Shown here: positions 29,060 through 41,052 of the stretch, one piece after another
Numbering within the stretch: the stretch's first letter is position 1
Layout of the letters: the number at the start of each line of letters is the position of its first letter
Source of the DNA: Oscarella lobularis
Taxonomy: Eukaryota; Porifera; Homoscleromorpha; Homosclerophorida; Oscarellidae
Assembly: GCF_947507565.1 (NCBI RefSeq)
Contig: NC_089188.1
Coordinates: 868,001 to 932,000 of the forward strand
Reading direction: 5' to 3'
Length of the DNA: 64,000 nucleotides
Notes under the pieces: model-generated
The model's input: the letters and a program-made list of their open reading frames with translations, nothing else
Database searches by the model: none
Told to the model about the DNA's origin: nothing
Made by a program: the position numbers and the translations under genes

Positions 29060-32031
29060 CTACTTTCCTGCTTTGTACACGCGAAGCACCAGGATCAATA
29101 AGGCCGCTAAATAAAAGACCAGCAGCAAAGAGAACAGGCAGCTAATTGCGTGATCCATGTTATTCTAAATCACATATATCAATTGAAAATATTATGTACA
29201 TGTCACTAACTTACCTCATGTAGACCAAGTGAAGTGAGAACAACTGATCCATTTTTTAGGCAGCCAATATCTTCTACCTTGCATTCTACACAAGAAAAAG
29301 TATTAAATTAATTGAAACAATCACGTTTTGCTGTTCTCAATACTGAATGACAATTTTGCAAAGAGTTATTAATTTTTTAAAAAGCTACAGATATGAAACT
29401 ACTAGTCTTACTCAGTAGTGGAGACCCCGCCCATTCGTTTATCATAAGCGCTTCAAAACCATAGTAAAACCAGGAAATAGATTGAATCCATCTTAAAAAC
29501 ACGGGCCTGGAGATATCAATAAACTTCAACTAAAAACCAAGCTAGGATATCATTATTACACTGTTTCTGGACGAATAAAGAAACCGCCGAAAAAAAGAAA
29601 AGGAAGATAAGACGTTGGCCCTATCGCTGAAGCGACAAGAGGCGACGGAGACAACACCGAGACCAAGTATCCTACAGAAAGACACACACTATATCAGGTT
29701 TGTACCAAGACATGTTCGGATTTCGGTCAAGAAAGACACTACCCTCCCTAATTTAAAGAATTCAGCCTAATTAATTAATTTTAGTGCGGGTCTGCCGATC
29801 CTGAAGCAAAACCAATTTATCAGATTTCAAATTTCGTCTCACCAAACGATGATCCAGTTAACGCTATTAATAAGCATATGCCGACGAACGAGAACACTTT
29901 GTCGAAATTGTTGTTCAGTCCTAAAGGTGAAGTCGCGGTGTAGAGTAGCAAATTTATGCTTTCGTTAGTTTATGCTACCAACCAATCATTAGGTACGCAA
30001 CAATTCCAAAAATAATCACTTGAGCGACAGCAAATGGTAACTAAATTGAAATTATAAGAGATTTTAGAAATTTTGAAGCAGACTCACTTCAGCTAAGGTT
30101 TTGGAAATGTAGAAAATTGTCGTTCTGTACAGGCGAGCTTTATGATCTCTCAGAAAGAGAGGAATTTCCAAGGGAAGAGACTAAAGTTCAAGCATTAATG
30201 AAATAACGTGATAAAAAGGAGGCCAATATTTAATTAACCTCATGAACTGCCGTCACTGAACTCATTGACAGCTGCAAGACTACAAACCACAGAGCACAGG
30301 AAATCTTGTGAATTCGTTTCTGATCGTAATCGGCTTGAAAATACATCAAACCAGCCATTAGAGCGACAACCTGCATCGCAAAGCCGCTGCTCAATATAAC
30401 GTACTCGTGGCTCATCGTCACATTACCAAAGCTTGGCCCAGCCTCACTTTCACAGGTGCTGAATCTCGAATGACAGAAAGCCAACTTCTCCACAAGACCC
30501 ATTGTATTTGAAGGAGAACAGGAGCTTTGTACCTAGACAGGAACACATAATAATAACATAACAGCAATACAGAGAGGATGCACGGTCTTAACCATTGATT
30601 TCTTAGAGCGTTCTTCGAAAATTCTGTAGCAAAGGCCTACAGAGGTTAGAAAAATAGCTGCTGCTACGTAGACTGCAAATAATATATATCTACATCGTCA
30701 GTGCTTCCGGTAGAGTCTGCATCTTCGATGACGGTGTCCTTAGCAGTAGCACCTTTTTCGTTTTGCACAAACGCCTCTGTTATATGCTATACGAAAGCCT
30801 CAAGGTAAACGCGCGTAATGATGCTGTATATATAAGTCACGACAGAACTTACCTCAATTCTATCCCTACTTTTTTCCTCTTCTCCGGGAACGATGGCGAG
30901 AGTGTGAATGTAAAAATCGGCCGGATTGTAGTCTTGCGGGCACGCGTAACCACAGCGCTCGAAATGGTCTTTCGCTCCCCCAGCCGATCCGCAATAGGCG
31001 ACTCTACCTTCCGCTAGAAGAATAAGTCGATCGAACAAGGCGAAGACCTCCGACGACGGCTGATGAATGGTGCATATAATCGTGCAACCGCTCGCCGCCA
31101 TTTTCTGCAGCACGTGGACTACAGATTCGGCCATAAACGAATCAAGTCCTGATGTGGGCTCGTCGGTAAATAGGATCGACGGATTAGTAAGAACCTATAG
31201 AAACACAAATCAAGTAAAGAACCCCTCTCGCCGCTGACGTTCTTTACCTCGCTGGCAACGGCTAATCGTTTTTTCTCGCCTCCCGATATTCCCTTGATTT
31301 TACCGAGAATACCGATTTTCGTGTCCTTGCACTTATTCAAACCCATGGCGCCCATGACTTGATGAACGCGAGCCATAGTCTCTTCCTTAGAATAATCCGA
31401 TCTCATTCGTAGAGAAGCCTATAAACAATACAAGATGACGACGACCTATAAAAGCTTCGTTTCTTTTTACTCACGTAAAAACGCAGATGTTCGTGCACGG
31501 TCAGAGTGCCAACAAAGAGATCTTCCTGCTGAACGTAGCCGACTAGGCCGCCGAGACTCATTCCAAATACCTCTAATCCATTCAAAAGAACGCTTCCGCC
31601 AGTACGAAGAGAAGAGGAGCCTCGACCGGCTAATATGTTGAGCAGGGTCGTCTTTCCTGACCCACTAGTCAAAAGGACACGTGAAATAATAAAAGAAAGC
31701 TCGTGCTAATAGTATACCTTGCGCCCATTAATGCGATCAACTGCCCTGGCTCAGCCATCCCGCTCACTAACGGAAAGGCCAACGGTTTTCACACGGTCTA
31801 TTCATGCAGAAAATAATTACCGTTTCTCAGTATGTGCTTTTCCTTTCCTTGTTTGATGCCTCTCATGCGCTCACGCAAAGACGGCGGCGATCGGGCGACG
31901 GCGCGGACGAACGTCCACGATAGCGTCGCTTTGATGACTGGCGCCGGCAGTTCCATTTCGCGCTGTTCTTCGAGCTGGCGAATAAGTTCGTCATGGAGCT
32001 TGAAGTCAGGAGATGAGGGCAGCAGTTCCAT
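29060..32031 (-). CDS. ABCG-family (White/ABCG2-like) half transporter
   Basis: Half transporter of the plasma or organelle membrane; ABCG members export lipids, sterols, pigments precursors or xenobiotics. About 15 exons, introns 45-90 bp. From ATG 32031 ([10 protein letters not shown]): [29 protein letters not shown] (Walker A split by an intron), GYVQQEDLF (Q-loop), ISGGEKKRL (signature), [12 protein letters not shown] (Walker B), TIHQP (H-loop). The membrane domain follows: [91 protein letters not shown], then a last exon with one span ending VLRVYKAGK. The stop is at 29060-29062. The upstream alternative GTG start is ignored. The gene converges on Kelch copy 2, and parts of its 3' end were copied to 23.1 and 25.4 kb. 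Confidence 0.92.
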
Positions 32032-32793
32032 GAGACAGTCAGGGTGCTGAATTCCAGTCACAATGAGGCGCTATCAGCAGGAGCATACGTAGACTTAGCC
32101 CAGTCTCAAATTAGTTTAGGAAGTGATAGAAGAATGAGACTCCGAAAAACGTCTATCACCGGTATTTTTCAATTGGCTCACTGCATCTACTGTAGGTCAA
32201 CTTCCGAGGACGCTTTTGTATTTGTGAGAGGCTCGTGAGAGAAGGCAGAATTCGTGTGTTCACGATCCCTCAACCGGAAGAGCGTCTCGTTCCCCGAGCA
32301 GCCACGTCAATGCCCGCTTCGGGCGATTTTCGCTAGTGAGATTCAATAGTCAAAATAGAGAGAGCTTCAGCTCTAACTGACCTGACCTTTAACTAATTAA
32401 TTAACAGACATAGCTTCTTTTGTTTCTTCGAGTCCCTTAGTCCTCAATGCGTGCCTTAGAAGAGAGTCATCGTCAATTGACTTAGATTCAAGGTGCATAT
32501 AGCCAACCCTGATTTCTGTAAACGTTTGCATTTGCGAGCGGTTCTCGAGACGGCTCGGCAAATCCGGTTTCTCCGCCGCCTCGCGTTCAAAGAAAAGAAG
32601 CCATTAAAAAAAGAAGCCCATCGCAATCCTTCGAGCACATTGGCTCGGTTCCTTCACTTAATTAACTAATTTTTTAACTTTCTGACTACCTAAGCGCTTG
32701 GAAAACTATTCAATTAAAAACGCATTTGACGACGTTTAATTTTTCGAATAAGCGTTGCTCAGCGAATGCGCTAGCTCTATCGCAGGCGAAGAT
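32032..32793. other. Intergenic, ABCG promoter side
   Basis: No exon recognised. Contains TTAATTAA motifs near 32395 and 32660. Presumed promoter of ABCG plus the 3' end of the phospholipase gene. Confidence 0.5.
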
Positions 32794-34182
32794 CTACGAC
32801 AGAACAATCGTTTTGACATAGTCAATGACACTCAAATCCGAAACCATGTCAAAATGATTGATGTTCGGAAAAATGCGCGTCGTGACGTCATGCGACGCAT
32901 CTCCCTTCCAATTGTTGCACAAGACGAGACTCTCCTCGTTCACCGTCCCGTCGCCGTTGCCATAGAGAGAAGTCGGGTCCCCATTGGGAAAGTCGCCGGC
33001 CGCGTAAACGACCTGCGCAACCGTGCTCACGTTCGCGCCGTAGATGCAGTGGAGAGTGACGTCAGGAAAAGCGAGCGACTGCGTCACATTCGAAACGTTC
33101 TTCCACACGTCGAAACCGATCGGAAAATCGATATCCGCGAAAAACGCCTCATAGTCGTTCACCGTATAATTCTTAGTCGACGTTACGACGATGGGCTCGC
33201 TACTCCAGTCGCGCGGCGTGGGCATGAGCCAGGCGCTCGACGGCGCGGATCGTTGAACGGGACGCATGTCGTGAGCGCTCAGTATCGGTATTTTGAGATT
33301 ATAGCCGGACGCGTAGCCGCGCATCGAGTTCGCCGCGCCCGCCCACGGTCCGGCGATGGGAATGAAGGAGGCGACGTAGAGCGATTTCCACGAGTCGGCG
33401 ACGACGTCGTTGAGGAAGTAGAGCGTCTGGAGGCAGCCGAGACTGTGAGCGACGAGAGTGACCTTTCGATTGCCGTTCGTTTTGTACGTGTCTTCGATGA
33501 GGAGACGAAGTTGGGTGAAATACTCGGGTCTGTCCACTGGGGAGAAGATTAAGTGACGTCGTAAGAGATTTGGTCATGGATTCACTTGCCTGGAGTGAAT
33601 CGCCAGTCGTAGGGTGCGCCGCGAATCGATTCGCCGGGAACGTATCCCTCTTTTGCCATTTCACTGACAAAGACATTGAAATAGGCGCCGACTTCGTTTA
33701 GGGACGGGTCTAGGTATTCGATTGTCGATGTATTTCCAAAACCGGGAATTCGCGTGTACACGCCCGCCGGATCCGTCCAATTTCCGGTCTCTCGATCGTA
33801 CACTAATCTGATAAATATAGTCGATAAGCGTCACATGATTATTTAATTATTTGATTTAATTATGCGTATCCTCACTTCATATTGGCCACCCAGCATTCGA
33901 TGACGTAAGGGATGAGATCCTCTATATTGACCCAGAGTGGGTACCAGTCGCTCGTTTTGTCGCACAACTCGTGCGGAACGGTCGTCTTGTTTAGTCTCGC
34001 ATCGATTCGACTGCCAGCCAAGCCAGGAACTTTGGGGAAAGAACGATTTTCTGCACGTGACGCTTCTTCCGCTTCGGTTTAGGACGTGCTGTCTTACCTA
34101 TAACTATGGGTGACTTGACTGCGCCGTAGGTCGTGAGGAAATGAGTCGCGACGGAGACGATTGTGAGGAGCCAAAACGCCAT
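32794..34182 (-). CDS. PLA2G15: Lysosomal/secreted phospholipase A2 group XV, LCAT family
   Basis: Acyl-ester hydrolase/transacylase of the LCAT fold, usually lysosomal. Exons: about 34182-34098 (signal peptide MAFWLLTIVSVATHFL), about 34043-33893 (VPGLAGSRIDARL, LWVNIEDLIPYVIECW), 33803-33590 (DPAGVYTRIPGFGNT, EYLDPS, IRGAPYDWRF), about 33537-32794. The nucleophile elbow is AHSLGC in place of the usual AHSMGN; catalytic Asp (YGNGDGTV) and His (NINHFDM) are present. The stop is the TAG at 32794-32796. Start codons of this gene and PIN4 are only 61 bp apart. Confidence 0.88.
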
Positions 34183-34243
34183 AGACGACGTCACGCTTCG
34201 TAAACAAGGCTCTAACGCACTAGGGTCAAGGAAGACCAAGATC
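34183..34243. promoter_or_regulatory. 61-bp bidirectional promoter (PLA2G15-like / PIN4)
   Basis: All sequence between the two divergent start codons. It includes TGACGTC (a CRE-like site) next to the phospholipase ATG. With 5'UTRs this short, transcripts from the two strands very likely overlap or the start sites lie inside the neighbouring gene. Confidence 0.6.
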
Positions 34244-34856
34244 ATGCCTCCAAAGGCGAAAGGAAAAGGAGGAAGCAAAGGCGCACAAAAACAAAAAGGT
34301 TGCTGACTGACGTTCATTCAGTTCATCCAATATTCATTTTCGCAGACACCGCTGAGAAGAAAGCTTCGGCTTCGGGAAAGTCAAGCAGCGGAGGAACGGC
34401 CATAAAAGTACGGCAATAAATAGCGCAATATTTGTTAAAAAATCTACGTGGTCACTTCGTTGAGGTTCGTCACATTCTTTGCGAAAAACAATCGAAATCC
34501 CTCGAGGCGCTGTCGAAGCTCGAGGCTGGCGAGAAGTTCGACGCAGTTGCTTCCCAATACAGCGAGGACAAAGCAAGAAAAGGAGTAAGAAAAGCCAGAA
34601 ATTAGAGAACCCAGTCCGACTAGCGTGCGTTAGAGAAATTCGTCAAAAATTTATTTCGCTCAGCACATGCGTAAAAAGTAACTATTTTTGTTTTTAGGGC
34701 GATTTGGGTTGGATGACGAGAGGGTCAATGGTTGGCCCATTTCAGGATGCAGCGTTCCAACTGCCAATAAGTACCACAGCAAAACCTATCTATACCAACC
34801 CACCAGTCAAGACAAAATTTGGCTATCACATCATAATGATAGAGGGGAAAAAATAG
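34244..34856 (+). CDS. PIN4: Parvulin-type peptidyl-prolyl isomerase PIN4
   Basis: Nuclear parvulin that isomerises X-Pro bonds and takes part in ribosome biogenesis. Four exons: 34244-34298, 34346-34407, 34465-34584, 34698-34856. The basic N-terminus [10 protein letters not shown] and the Lys/Gly/Ser linker are as in PIN4. The isomerase domain is complete: [57 protein letters not shown] and the final IEGKK. A polyadenylation signal AATAAA lies two bases after the stop at 34858-34863. Length is close to the usual 131 residues. Confidence 0.96.
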
Positions 34857-34857
34857 C

Positions 34858-34863
34858 AATAAA
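34858..34863 (+). terminator. PIN4 polyadenylation signal
   Basis: AATAAA begins one base after the PIN4 stop codon, which implies an extremely short 3'UTR. The golgin gene ends at 34925 on the other strand, so the two 3' ends converge within 70 bp. Confidence 0.6.
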
Positions 34864-34924
34864 GCGCCTAGTCTGAATGCATTGCATAGCTCAATTTAAT
34901 TACGTATATACATACGTCATAAGA

Positions 34925-37900
34925 TCAGAATCCGGTCCATTTGTGTATGTAGCTGGTCCACTTGCTGCTGCTGCTGCTGCTTGACGCTTCGCTTGCCTCC
35001 GAAGACTCTTCTTGTTGAACTATCGAACCAATGAGCTGGCATTCGTCTGGACTCAATTTCAATAATGTTGTGAGCACTGGAATCAAATGCTCTTGCTCCG
35101 ATCCGCGTGACCGAAGAAACTGGGCCAAATTTTAGAAAATTTTTGAATACATTGATTAATTAATACTAACCTTTATAACGACATTCTTCAAGTATTCTAA
35201 ATTGGTGACGTTTTTCTCGCGTTCCTGGTTTCTCTCCAGTCTTATTTACAAGAGAAGGTAAATATTATGGATTTGCATCTACTGTACATTCATCGTGACT
35301 TGCCTTCTGATCTCTTCTTTCAATACTTTTGCCTGCTCGGAGAGCCGTAGCGAATTAGCCTCGCTATCACGCAAAACCTAGAAAACGCCACATAGCAAAA
35401 AGGGGAAAAAAATCGTTTTCGTCTTTACCTCTGTTAGATGTTCAATTCTTTTGAAGCAAGCCTGAAGTCGACTCTTTCCTTTGTCTTCGGCTACTCCGGG
35501 AGAAGGAGAAGAAGCAATGCTTTCGTCGGCCGATAGAAGTCGCTCGAGATTGAATTTCGGCGGCTCAGACTGAAGAGAAGAAAATTCCTATTATCGTTGT
35601 TGTTACATAAATAATTAAAGTGAATGCTAGCACATACGGAAATTGATGGTACGCGAGATTGATCTTCCATTCCCTATAAATAAGATCAATAGCGCTAGTA
35701 AGAATAATAGTTAAGTAAGCTAATTGTTACTTCTGCTTGCTCTCTCTCCTCTCCAAACACGTCATCGGAGCCAACAATCTGCCTTCTCATCCTCTCTCCT
35801 CTCAATTTCTGCAATCCTCTTTGCTGTGTCAATAGGAGATCTTCTTCCGCGACTTTTTTAGCTTGGTTTTCGTAGGCGATGACTTGACTTTCGAGCGCAC
35901 TGACTTGCTGTTGCAAAACGTCGACAGTGTGTCTGTGATCCTGTTGAGTAACGCGCAATTGATTCTACGTCATGACGTATTAAAAAGGATCAATTATTTA
36001 TTTATTTATGGCTATATTGATACTTTGAAGCTTTTCGTCAGCGATTCGTTTTCTTCGGTTAGACTTTTCAATGTTTCCGCGTTCTCTTCTCCTTTGTGCA
36101 AGATCTCGGCGTTTAATTCTTCGATTCTAATTTCATAATTAATTGAATCACGTTATTAATTGTCAGAATATATTCCACCTTGATTTCAATTGCATTTCTT
36201 TTGAACTCGCGTCTTGTATCAGTTTATCGTGGCGCGCCGACAATTTTTCCAATTCTTCTTCGATTTCCTCTTTTTCCGATAGAACATCTGAAAGTTTATT
36301 CCTAGCATCATACACCATCATTTATATCTGTTGCATCTCAGTGTTGATTTTCGCTTACTCTAACTTCTTCAATTCCAGTCTCAAGGCATTGTTTTCCTCT
36401 TCCCATTTTCTTAGAGCAAGCGCATCATACAATTAGCTGCAAATACATGAGTCAATCACCTTCTCAATTCCTCCTGTACTGAATCTGTCTTTGGACCAGT
36501 CTTCTCTTTCTGCTGCTTTAGTACACTGTGAACTCTAACCTGAAAAAAAAACATTCCAAAAAATAAGCAATTCCACATTCGACTATACCTTATAAGCATC
36601 AAATTCTTTTTGACATGCGGCATACGATGACGTCGTCGATTCCAATTCGAGACACGCTGACGACAATTTTCCTTCGAGATCTTCAATGGCTTTCTGACGT
36701 GACTCGGACTCGCAAGAAGCCTAAATAAGCGAGAAAACAAATCAAGGTCATAAATCGTCTAATAAATAATTTTACTTGCTCTTGAAGAGACTGATTGTCT
36801 GCCATCAATTTAGCTGTCTCCAACTGAAAAAAATATTCATTTTCCCCCCAAAATATTTCCATTGATCCTCGCCTTCGCTTCTTCGTTCGCTTGATTTTGA
36901 ATTTCTATTTGAGACAGAAGTTCGGCTTCCCTTTTCTTCTGCTCCTCCCTCTCATTTCGAGTATCGACCAATTCCTTTCGAGTTTTCACCAGCACGGCTT
37001 TCATTTTCGTCGCTCGCTCTTCCACCTGACTTCTTTGCGCATCAGCAAGCTCTAAACGAATCAATAGATATCATCTAGCACTAATAATTAATACTATATC
37101 TCACCTATATCTTTTTTCAAGGCCACGATTCTTTGCTCGTTCTGCTCATTCTCGTTTTTCCGCTTTTCGATTTCCTTTATCTTCGCGGCAAGGTCCCCTT
37201 CTAAAGCCTCGATCGTTCGCTGGTAGTCAGCCAATTCCAAATCAATAAGATTCGTCTGATTTGCCTCCTAAAATCAAATCTTGTATATCGATATAAATAA
37301 TTTAGTTCCCTACCTTGGCTGCCTTTTCTAGTCGTTGCTCTGCTTCTTTGAGTTTTCGTTCTCCCATTTGAACCTTTTCTTGTTCTCCTGCAAGTTCTCT
37401 TTTCAACGTTTCGTTTTCCGTTTCGAATGCTGTTTTGTGTTCTCTGAGCTCTTCCGTTAGACCTTCAAGTCGATCTCTCTCACGTTCTACGCCAGTCATT
37501 CTCTCCTTCAAACTCTAAAAACAGGATTCTAATAATTAATATTTTAAAAATTTAATTGACCTTTTCTGACGACTCTAGAGTTTCAAGCTGACATGCCAAC
37601 GTTGCGTTCTTCTCTTTCAATTCAACCAATTCATCATCTCTAACCTAAGCAGCAAAAAAAACGTTGAATAACATTAATTAGATATTGAACTATATACATG
37701 AAGAGTCGACCGAAGTTCCTTCATTTCAACTCCCATACTAGACAACTGACTAGCCGCCTCTTCAAATCTCTATATAACAATTAACAGAAATTGCTATAAA
37801 GAAGATATCTGTTACCTTTTCCTCCTTCTCTAAATTCAGCAGAGCGTTGGCTCTCTCACCCGTTACGCGTTTCAGCTCCACTTCCATACTCTAAGGAAGG

Positions 37901-39298
37901 ATGCATGTAAGCGCGTGCCTTATACCTGATCTCTCCCTCTTACATGTATTTTCTTCTGCAAAGATTCCTGCAGAGACGAGAACTCCGCTTCTCGATCCAA
38001 TACCTTGGGAGATGAGATACGTCATTTGATCAAAGTCCTAATAGTCGATAGAAGAAATCTTGCCTTCTTCTTTTCCACTTCCAGTTCGTTTTCTGTTCTC
38101 TTGAGCAAATCTCGTGCACTCTCCAACGCCGCCCCGTCTACGACGTCGCCACCGTCGTCGCCCTCGCACGTTTGTTGTTGTTCTTGTTGCCTTTGGAGTT
38201 CACTCAGTTCTGCCGTTCGTTCTTCGAGATCCCTTGTCAAAGTCTAAAGAGAAAAAAGACTAAAACGTTGAGTTTTTCGATATTGACAGGTTTTTCACGT
38301 TTCTCTCTTCATCTCCTTTGGAGCATCTTGCTATGACTGAACTTAGCTCTTCCTCTAACTTCGCCTTCTCGTTTCGCTCGCTCTCTAGCTCGTCAAGAGA
38401 CGCCTGAAAAAGACACTACTGCATCACGCACTTATGTACCGATAATCTTTACCTTATGTTCCCTTTCCAATGTTTCATTCTCTTTCTGTGCACTTTCAAG
38501 CTCGCCAAGAGAACTCTATACTATTGTGTACTGTCCACTCCAATTAAATAGCGGATATCTATACCTTATGTTCCCTTTCCAATTTTTCATAATCATTACT
38601 TAGCAAATGCAGTTGTTCGGCCAGTTGATTTCTCACTTCATTGACTGTATGAAATTTCTCCAAGACGTCCTAGACATTAATTAGAACGTACTCTATAGAC
38701 TAAGCCTTTGTATTCCTTACGTCGTGATTGCTTGCTTTAAATTTTTCTTTTTCCTTGGCCAGCAGAGAAACTTGCTTAGCCAGTTCTGCAAGACATCGCG
38801 TTTATCGGTCCAATGAAATGTTTTTTAAAACCAAACCTTCACTTTTCGCCTTGCTTTTTTGCAGCAGTTGCGCTTGTTTTTTGATGTACTTAATTAAATC
38901 ATCTTTAGCCAACGATTCCATCTTCAAAAAATTTCACGTATTTTTTTTTCTTTCAAGTCTTCTTCTTTCTATTCAACCTGAGACTTTGGCTTTGCTGGTG
39001 ACGGCACCGTCTCTTCCTTCTTTCTAGGGCTTCCACCCGGAACTCCGGGACCTTTTCTCTTTTTCCGTTCCGTAGCGTCTTTTTCTTCTGTATGATCGTC
39101 CATTTTCCAATCGTCCCATCCGTCTAGAGATTTCGCTTCTTCGCGCTTCTCTTCGACTTTCGTCGAATCGACGCACTGCGTCGCGTCCTCTTTTTCGTCC
39201 GGTTTGGCATTTTGAACGCGATCTTTCGAGCTCAACGTCTGATTGAGATCGTCTTCGACTTGATTGTACGCTTTCTTCAGGCTCGAGAGCAATTCCAT
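34925..39298 (-). CDS. GRIP-domain golgin-like coiled-coil protein
   Basis: More than 20 short exons give an acidic N-terminus (MELLSSLKKAYNQVEDDL, a DGWDDWKMDD motif) followed by long heptad-rich coiled coil (for example EERTAELSELQRQQEQQQ) and a C-terminal domain: NLEYLKNVVIK, then FLRSRGSEQEHLIPVLTTLL and LKLSPDE. That last part is the GRIP/GRAB pattern (Y..K.....FL, LLPVL..LL..SP), which binds Arl1 or Arf1 on the trans-Golgi. It ends with an Ser-rich tail and WTSYIHKWTGF. Closest to GCC1/GCC2 or GMAP210 types; I cannot decide between them. Every intron seen is about 50-70 bp. The stop is at 34925-34927; the ATG is 96 bp from that of UBAC2. Confidence 0.75.
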
Positions 39299-39394
39299 GC
39301 AAACGTAAACTAATCGTTGAAATCAACTCTATCGGTGACGTCACATGGAAAGAAGACAAGAAATCAGCGCCTTTCGTAAGCCTATTCCTAACGA
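39299..39394. promoter_or_regulatory. 96-bp bidirectional promoter (golgin / UBAC2)
   Basis: Complete interval between divergent start codons. Holds TGACGTCAC (a CRE-like site) at about 39339-39347. The phospholipase/PIN4 interval has the same TGACGTC core. Confidence 0.6.
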
Positions 39395-40788
39395 ATGCAC
39401 CACTTTAACGCTACGTATCGCACAGTCGGATCGCCAGTGACGAAAGGCCTACTTGCCGTGGGCTGCGCAGGCACTCTGGCCTCCAAATTATCAGGCTCTC
39501 GATTTAGCGCGGGATTGGAATCGAATTCGTTAGCCAATCCATCCACGGTAACGAAACGACTTAGCCGCGAGCGCGATCGCGGGCTTCGCGGCTTACCGCC
39601 GACCGGGAATTTTTAGTTCTTGAAGCTGATTGGCTGCCACTTCGTCAGCGAAGAATTCCGCGATTGGGCAGTGAGTAGCGCGCTTCTCTACTCGTTCCGG
39701 ATATTGGAGCGTCGATATGGATCGCGCAAATTTGCGGTAAAGAAGGGCGAACACGCGCCAGACTAGACTGGCATAACGAGATATGGCCGCGAAATATATT
39801 TTTGGTAAAGAACACACTCTTTGCAACCGCAGTCATGTCGACGTGCCTCAAAGTCGGCGTCTGCCTTTGGCACGCAACGACGTCTCGCAGCGGCGGCGTC
39901 TATCTCCCGTCGGGCCCGTAAAAGAAAAACTCCCCCAATAGTATTTAATTATGTAGTGATTTGGGGTTCTTAGGTATTCGCTCGCTTTTTCTCTTCTCGT
40001 TCCGTTCGCTTTGGACGTTCCCGTGATCAGCCACACATTCGTGCCGCATCTTATGACGTTTTTCTTTGCACTCATGGTACGTATAATGCAGTGCATGTAA
40101 TCATGCGGGGGTGGCATGTTCTATATGACTATGAGGGGGAAACCTACACTAAACGATTTCCTTTTTTAGTACGCCTTGTCTGCTGCACCCGGCTCGCTGA
40201 TCTTGTCCGCTTGCGGCCTGGTACAAAAAATGCCCGCGCATGCTAATACATTAATCAGTGAGATACTATTCCTTTTTTGAGGTTTCCGGTCTTGTTTGCC
40301 GCCGATTCCAATGCGAATGGCTGCGAATACCGAACTGGGCGACGCATTGGATTTCGCGTCGAATTGGGCCGCTCGTCGACTCGGCCCCGCCCTCTCCGTC
40401 GTCCTATCCGCGCGGCGCGACGCTTCAGCTTCAACGTCAAGAGCGCATCGACGAATACGAACGCTTACTACTCCAAGTAACGCATAGGGGGAAAAATTAC
40501 GCGTTTCAAACGTTCGCTTTTCTCCCTCAAAGGGGGCCCCTCCTCACATCGATTGGCAAAACGTTCACGTTCCCAACGCGGCCGCCGCCGCCGCCGTCGT
40601 CGTCGTAGACGAACACAAAGTGCTATCTATGAGACATTAATCTATCGCGTTCTATCTTTGTCCCGTCTGTGTTTTTGTTCCAGGTTCGTCAGCTCATGGA
40701 AATGGGCTTCGGAAGACAAGCGGTCGTTCAGGCGTTGACCGTGACTCAAAATAACGTGGAATTGGCGATGAATATTCTAGCGCGGTGA
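39395..40788 (+). CDS. UBAC2: UBA-domain rhomboid-like ER protein UBAC2
   Basis: Rhomboid pseudoprotease of the ER involved in ERAD and lipid-droplet targeting. Exon pieces: 39395 onward (MHHFNATYRTVGS...KGLLAVGC), 39618-39737 (CHFVSEEFRDWAVSSALLYSF, RILERRYGSRKFA), about 39795-39916, 39973-40077 (LAFSLLVPFALDVPVISHTFV), 40170-40217 (YALSAAPGSLILSACGL), 40279-40478 (SGLVCRRFQ, GATLQLQRQERIDEYERLLLQ), about 40545-40615 and 40684-40788, the UBA domain (VRQLMEMGFGRQAVVQAL, VELAMNILAR). FERRYGSRKFA and the QRQ-rich stretch are distinctive. A GCC/GTC run at 40577-40606 encodes Ala and Val runs before the UBA. The junction between exon 1 and 39618 is not well resolved. Confidence 0.88.
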
Positions 40789-41052
40789 ACTCGAATAGAG
40801 TCAGGCTAAATTTCAAATCGATATTCCTACTATCGTAAACTCTAATACATCCAGTTCATGATACAAAAAGGAATTTTAAATATCTGCCTCAAAGTAAAAT
40901 ACACTGTGCTCTACTGTATTACGTGCTCAAAAAAAAGGCAAGGAAAAAAAGAGAAAACGCCATTTTTTAAGAGAGAGGTGAACTAACTTTCAAACGGGAG
41001 ACAATAAAACGGGACTAAATCTCGTGCGTATATGCGTATTGAGAAGTCAATG
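40789..41052. other. Convergent 3' intergenic (UBAC2 / SoxB)
   Basis: 264 bp between two stop codons. AATAAA at about 41004 could end UBAC2 transcripts. Confidence 0.5.

Noticed and set aside
32755-33552. 265-residue plus-strand ORF
   Set aside because: Antisense of the last exon of the LCAT-family gene.
40577-40606. (GCC)n/(GTC)n run as a possible non-coding microsatellite
   Set aside because: It reads in frame as Ala and Val runs just before the UBA exon of UBAC2, so it is probably coding.
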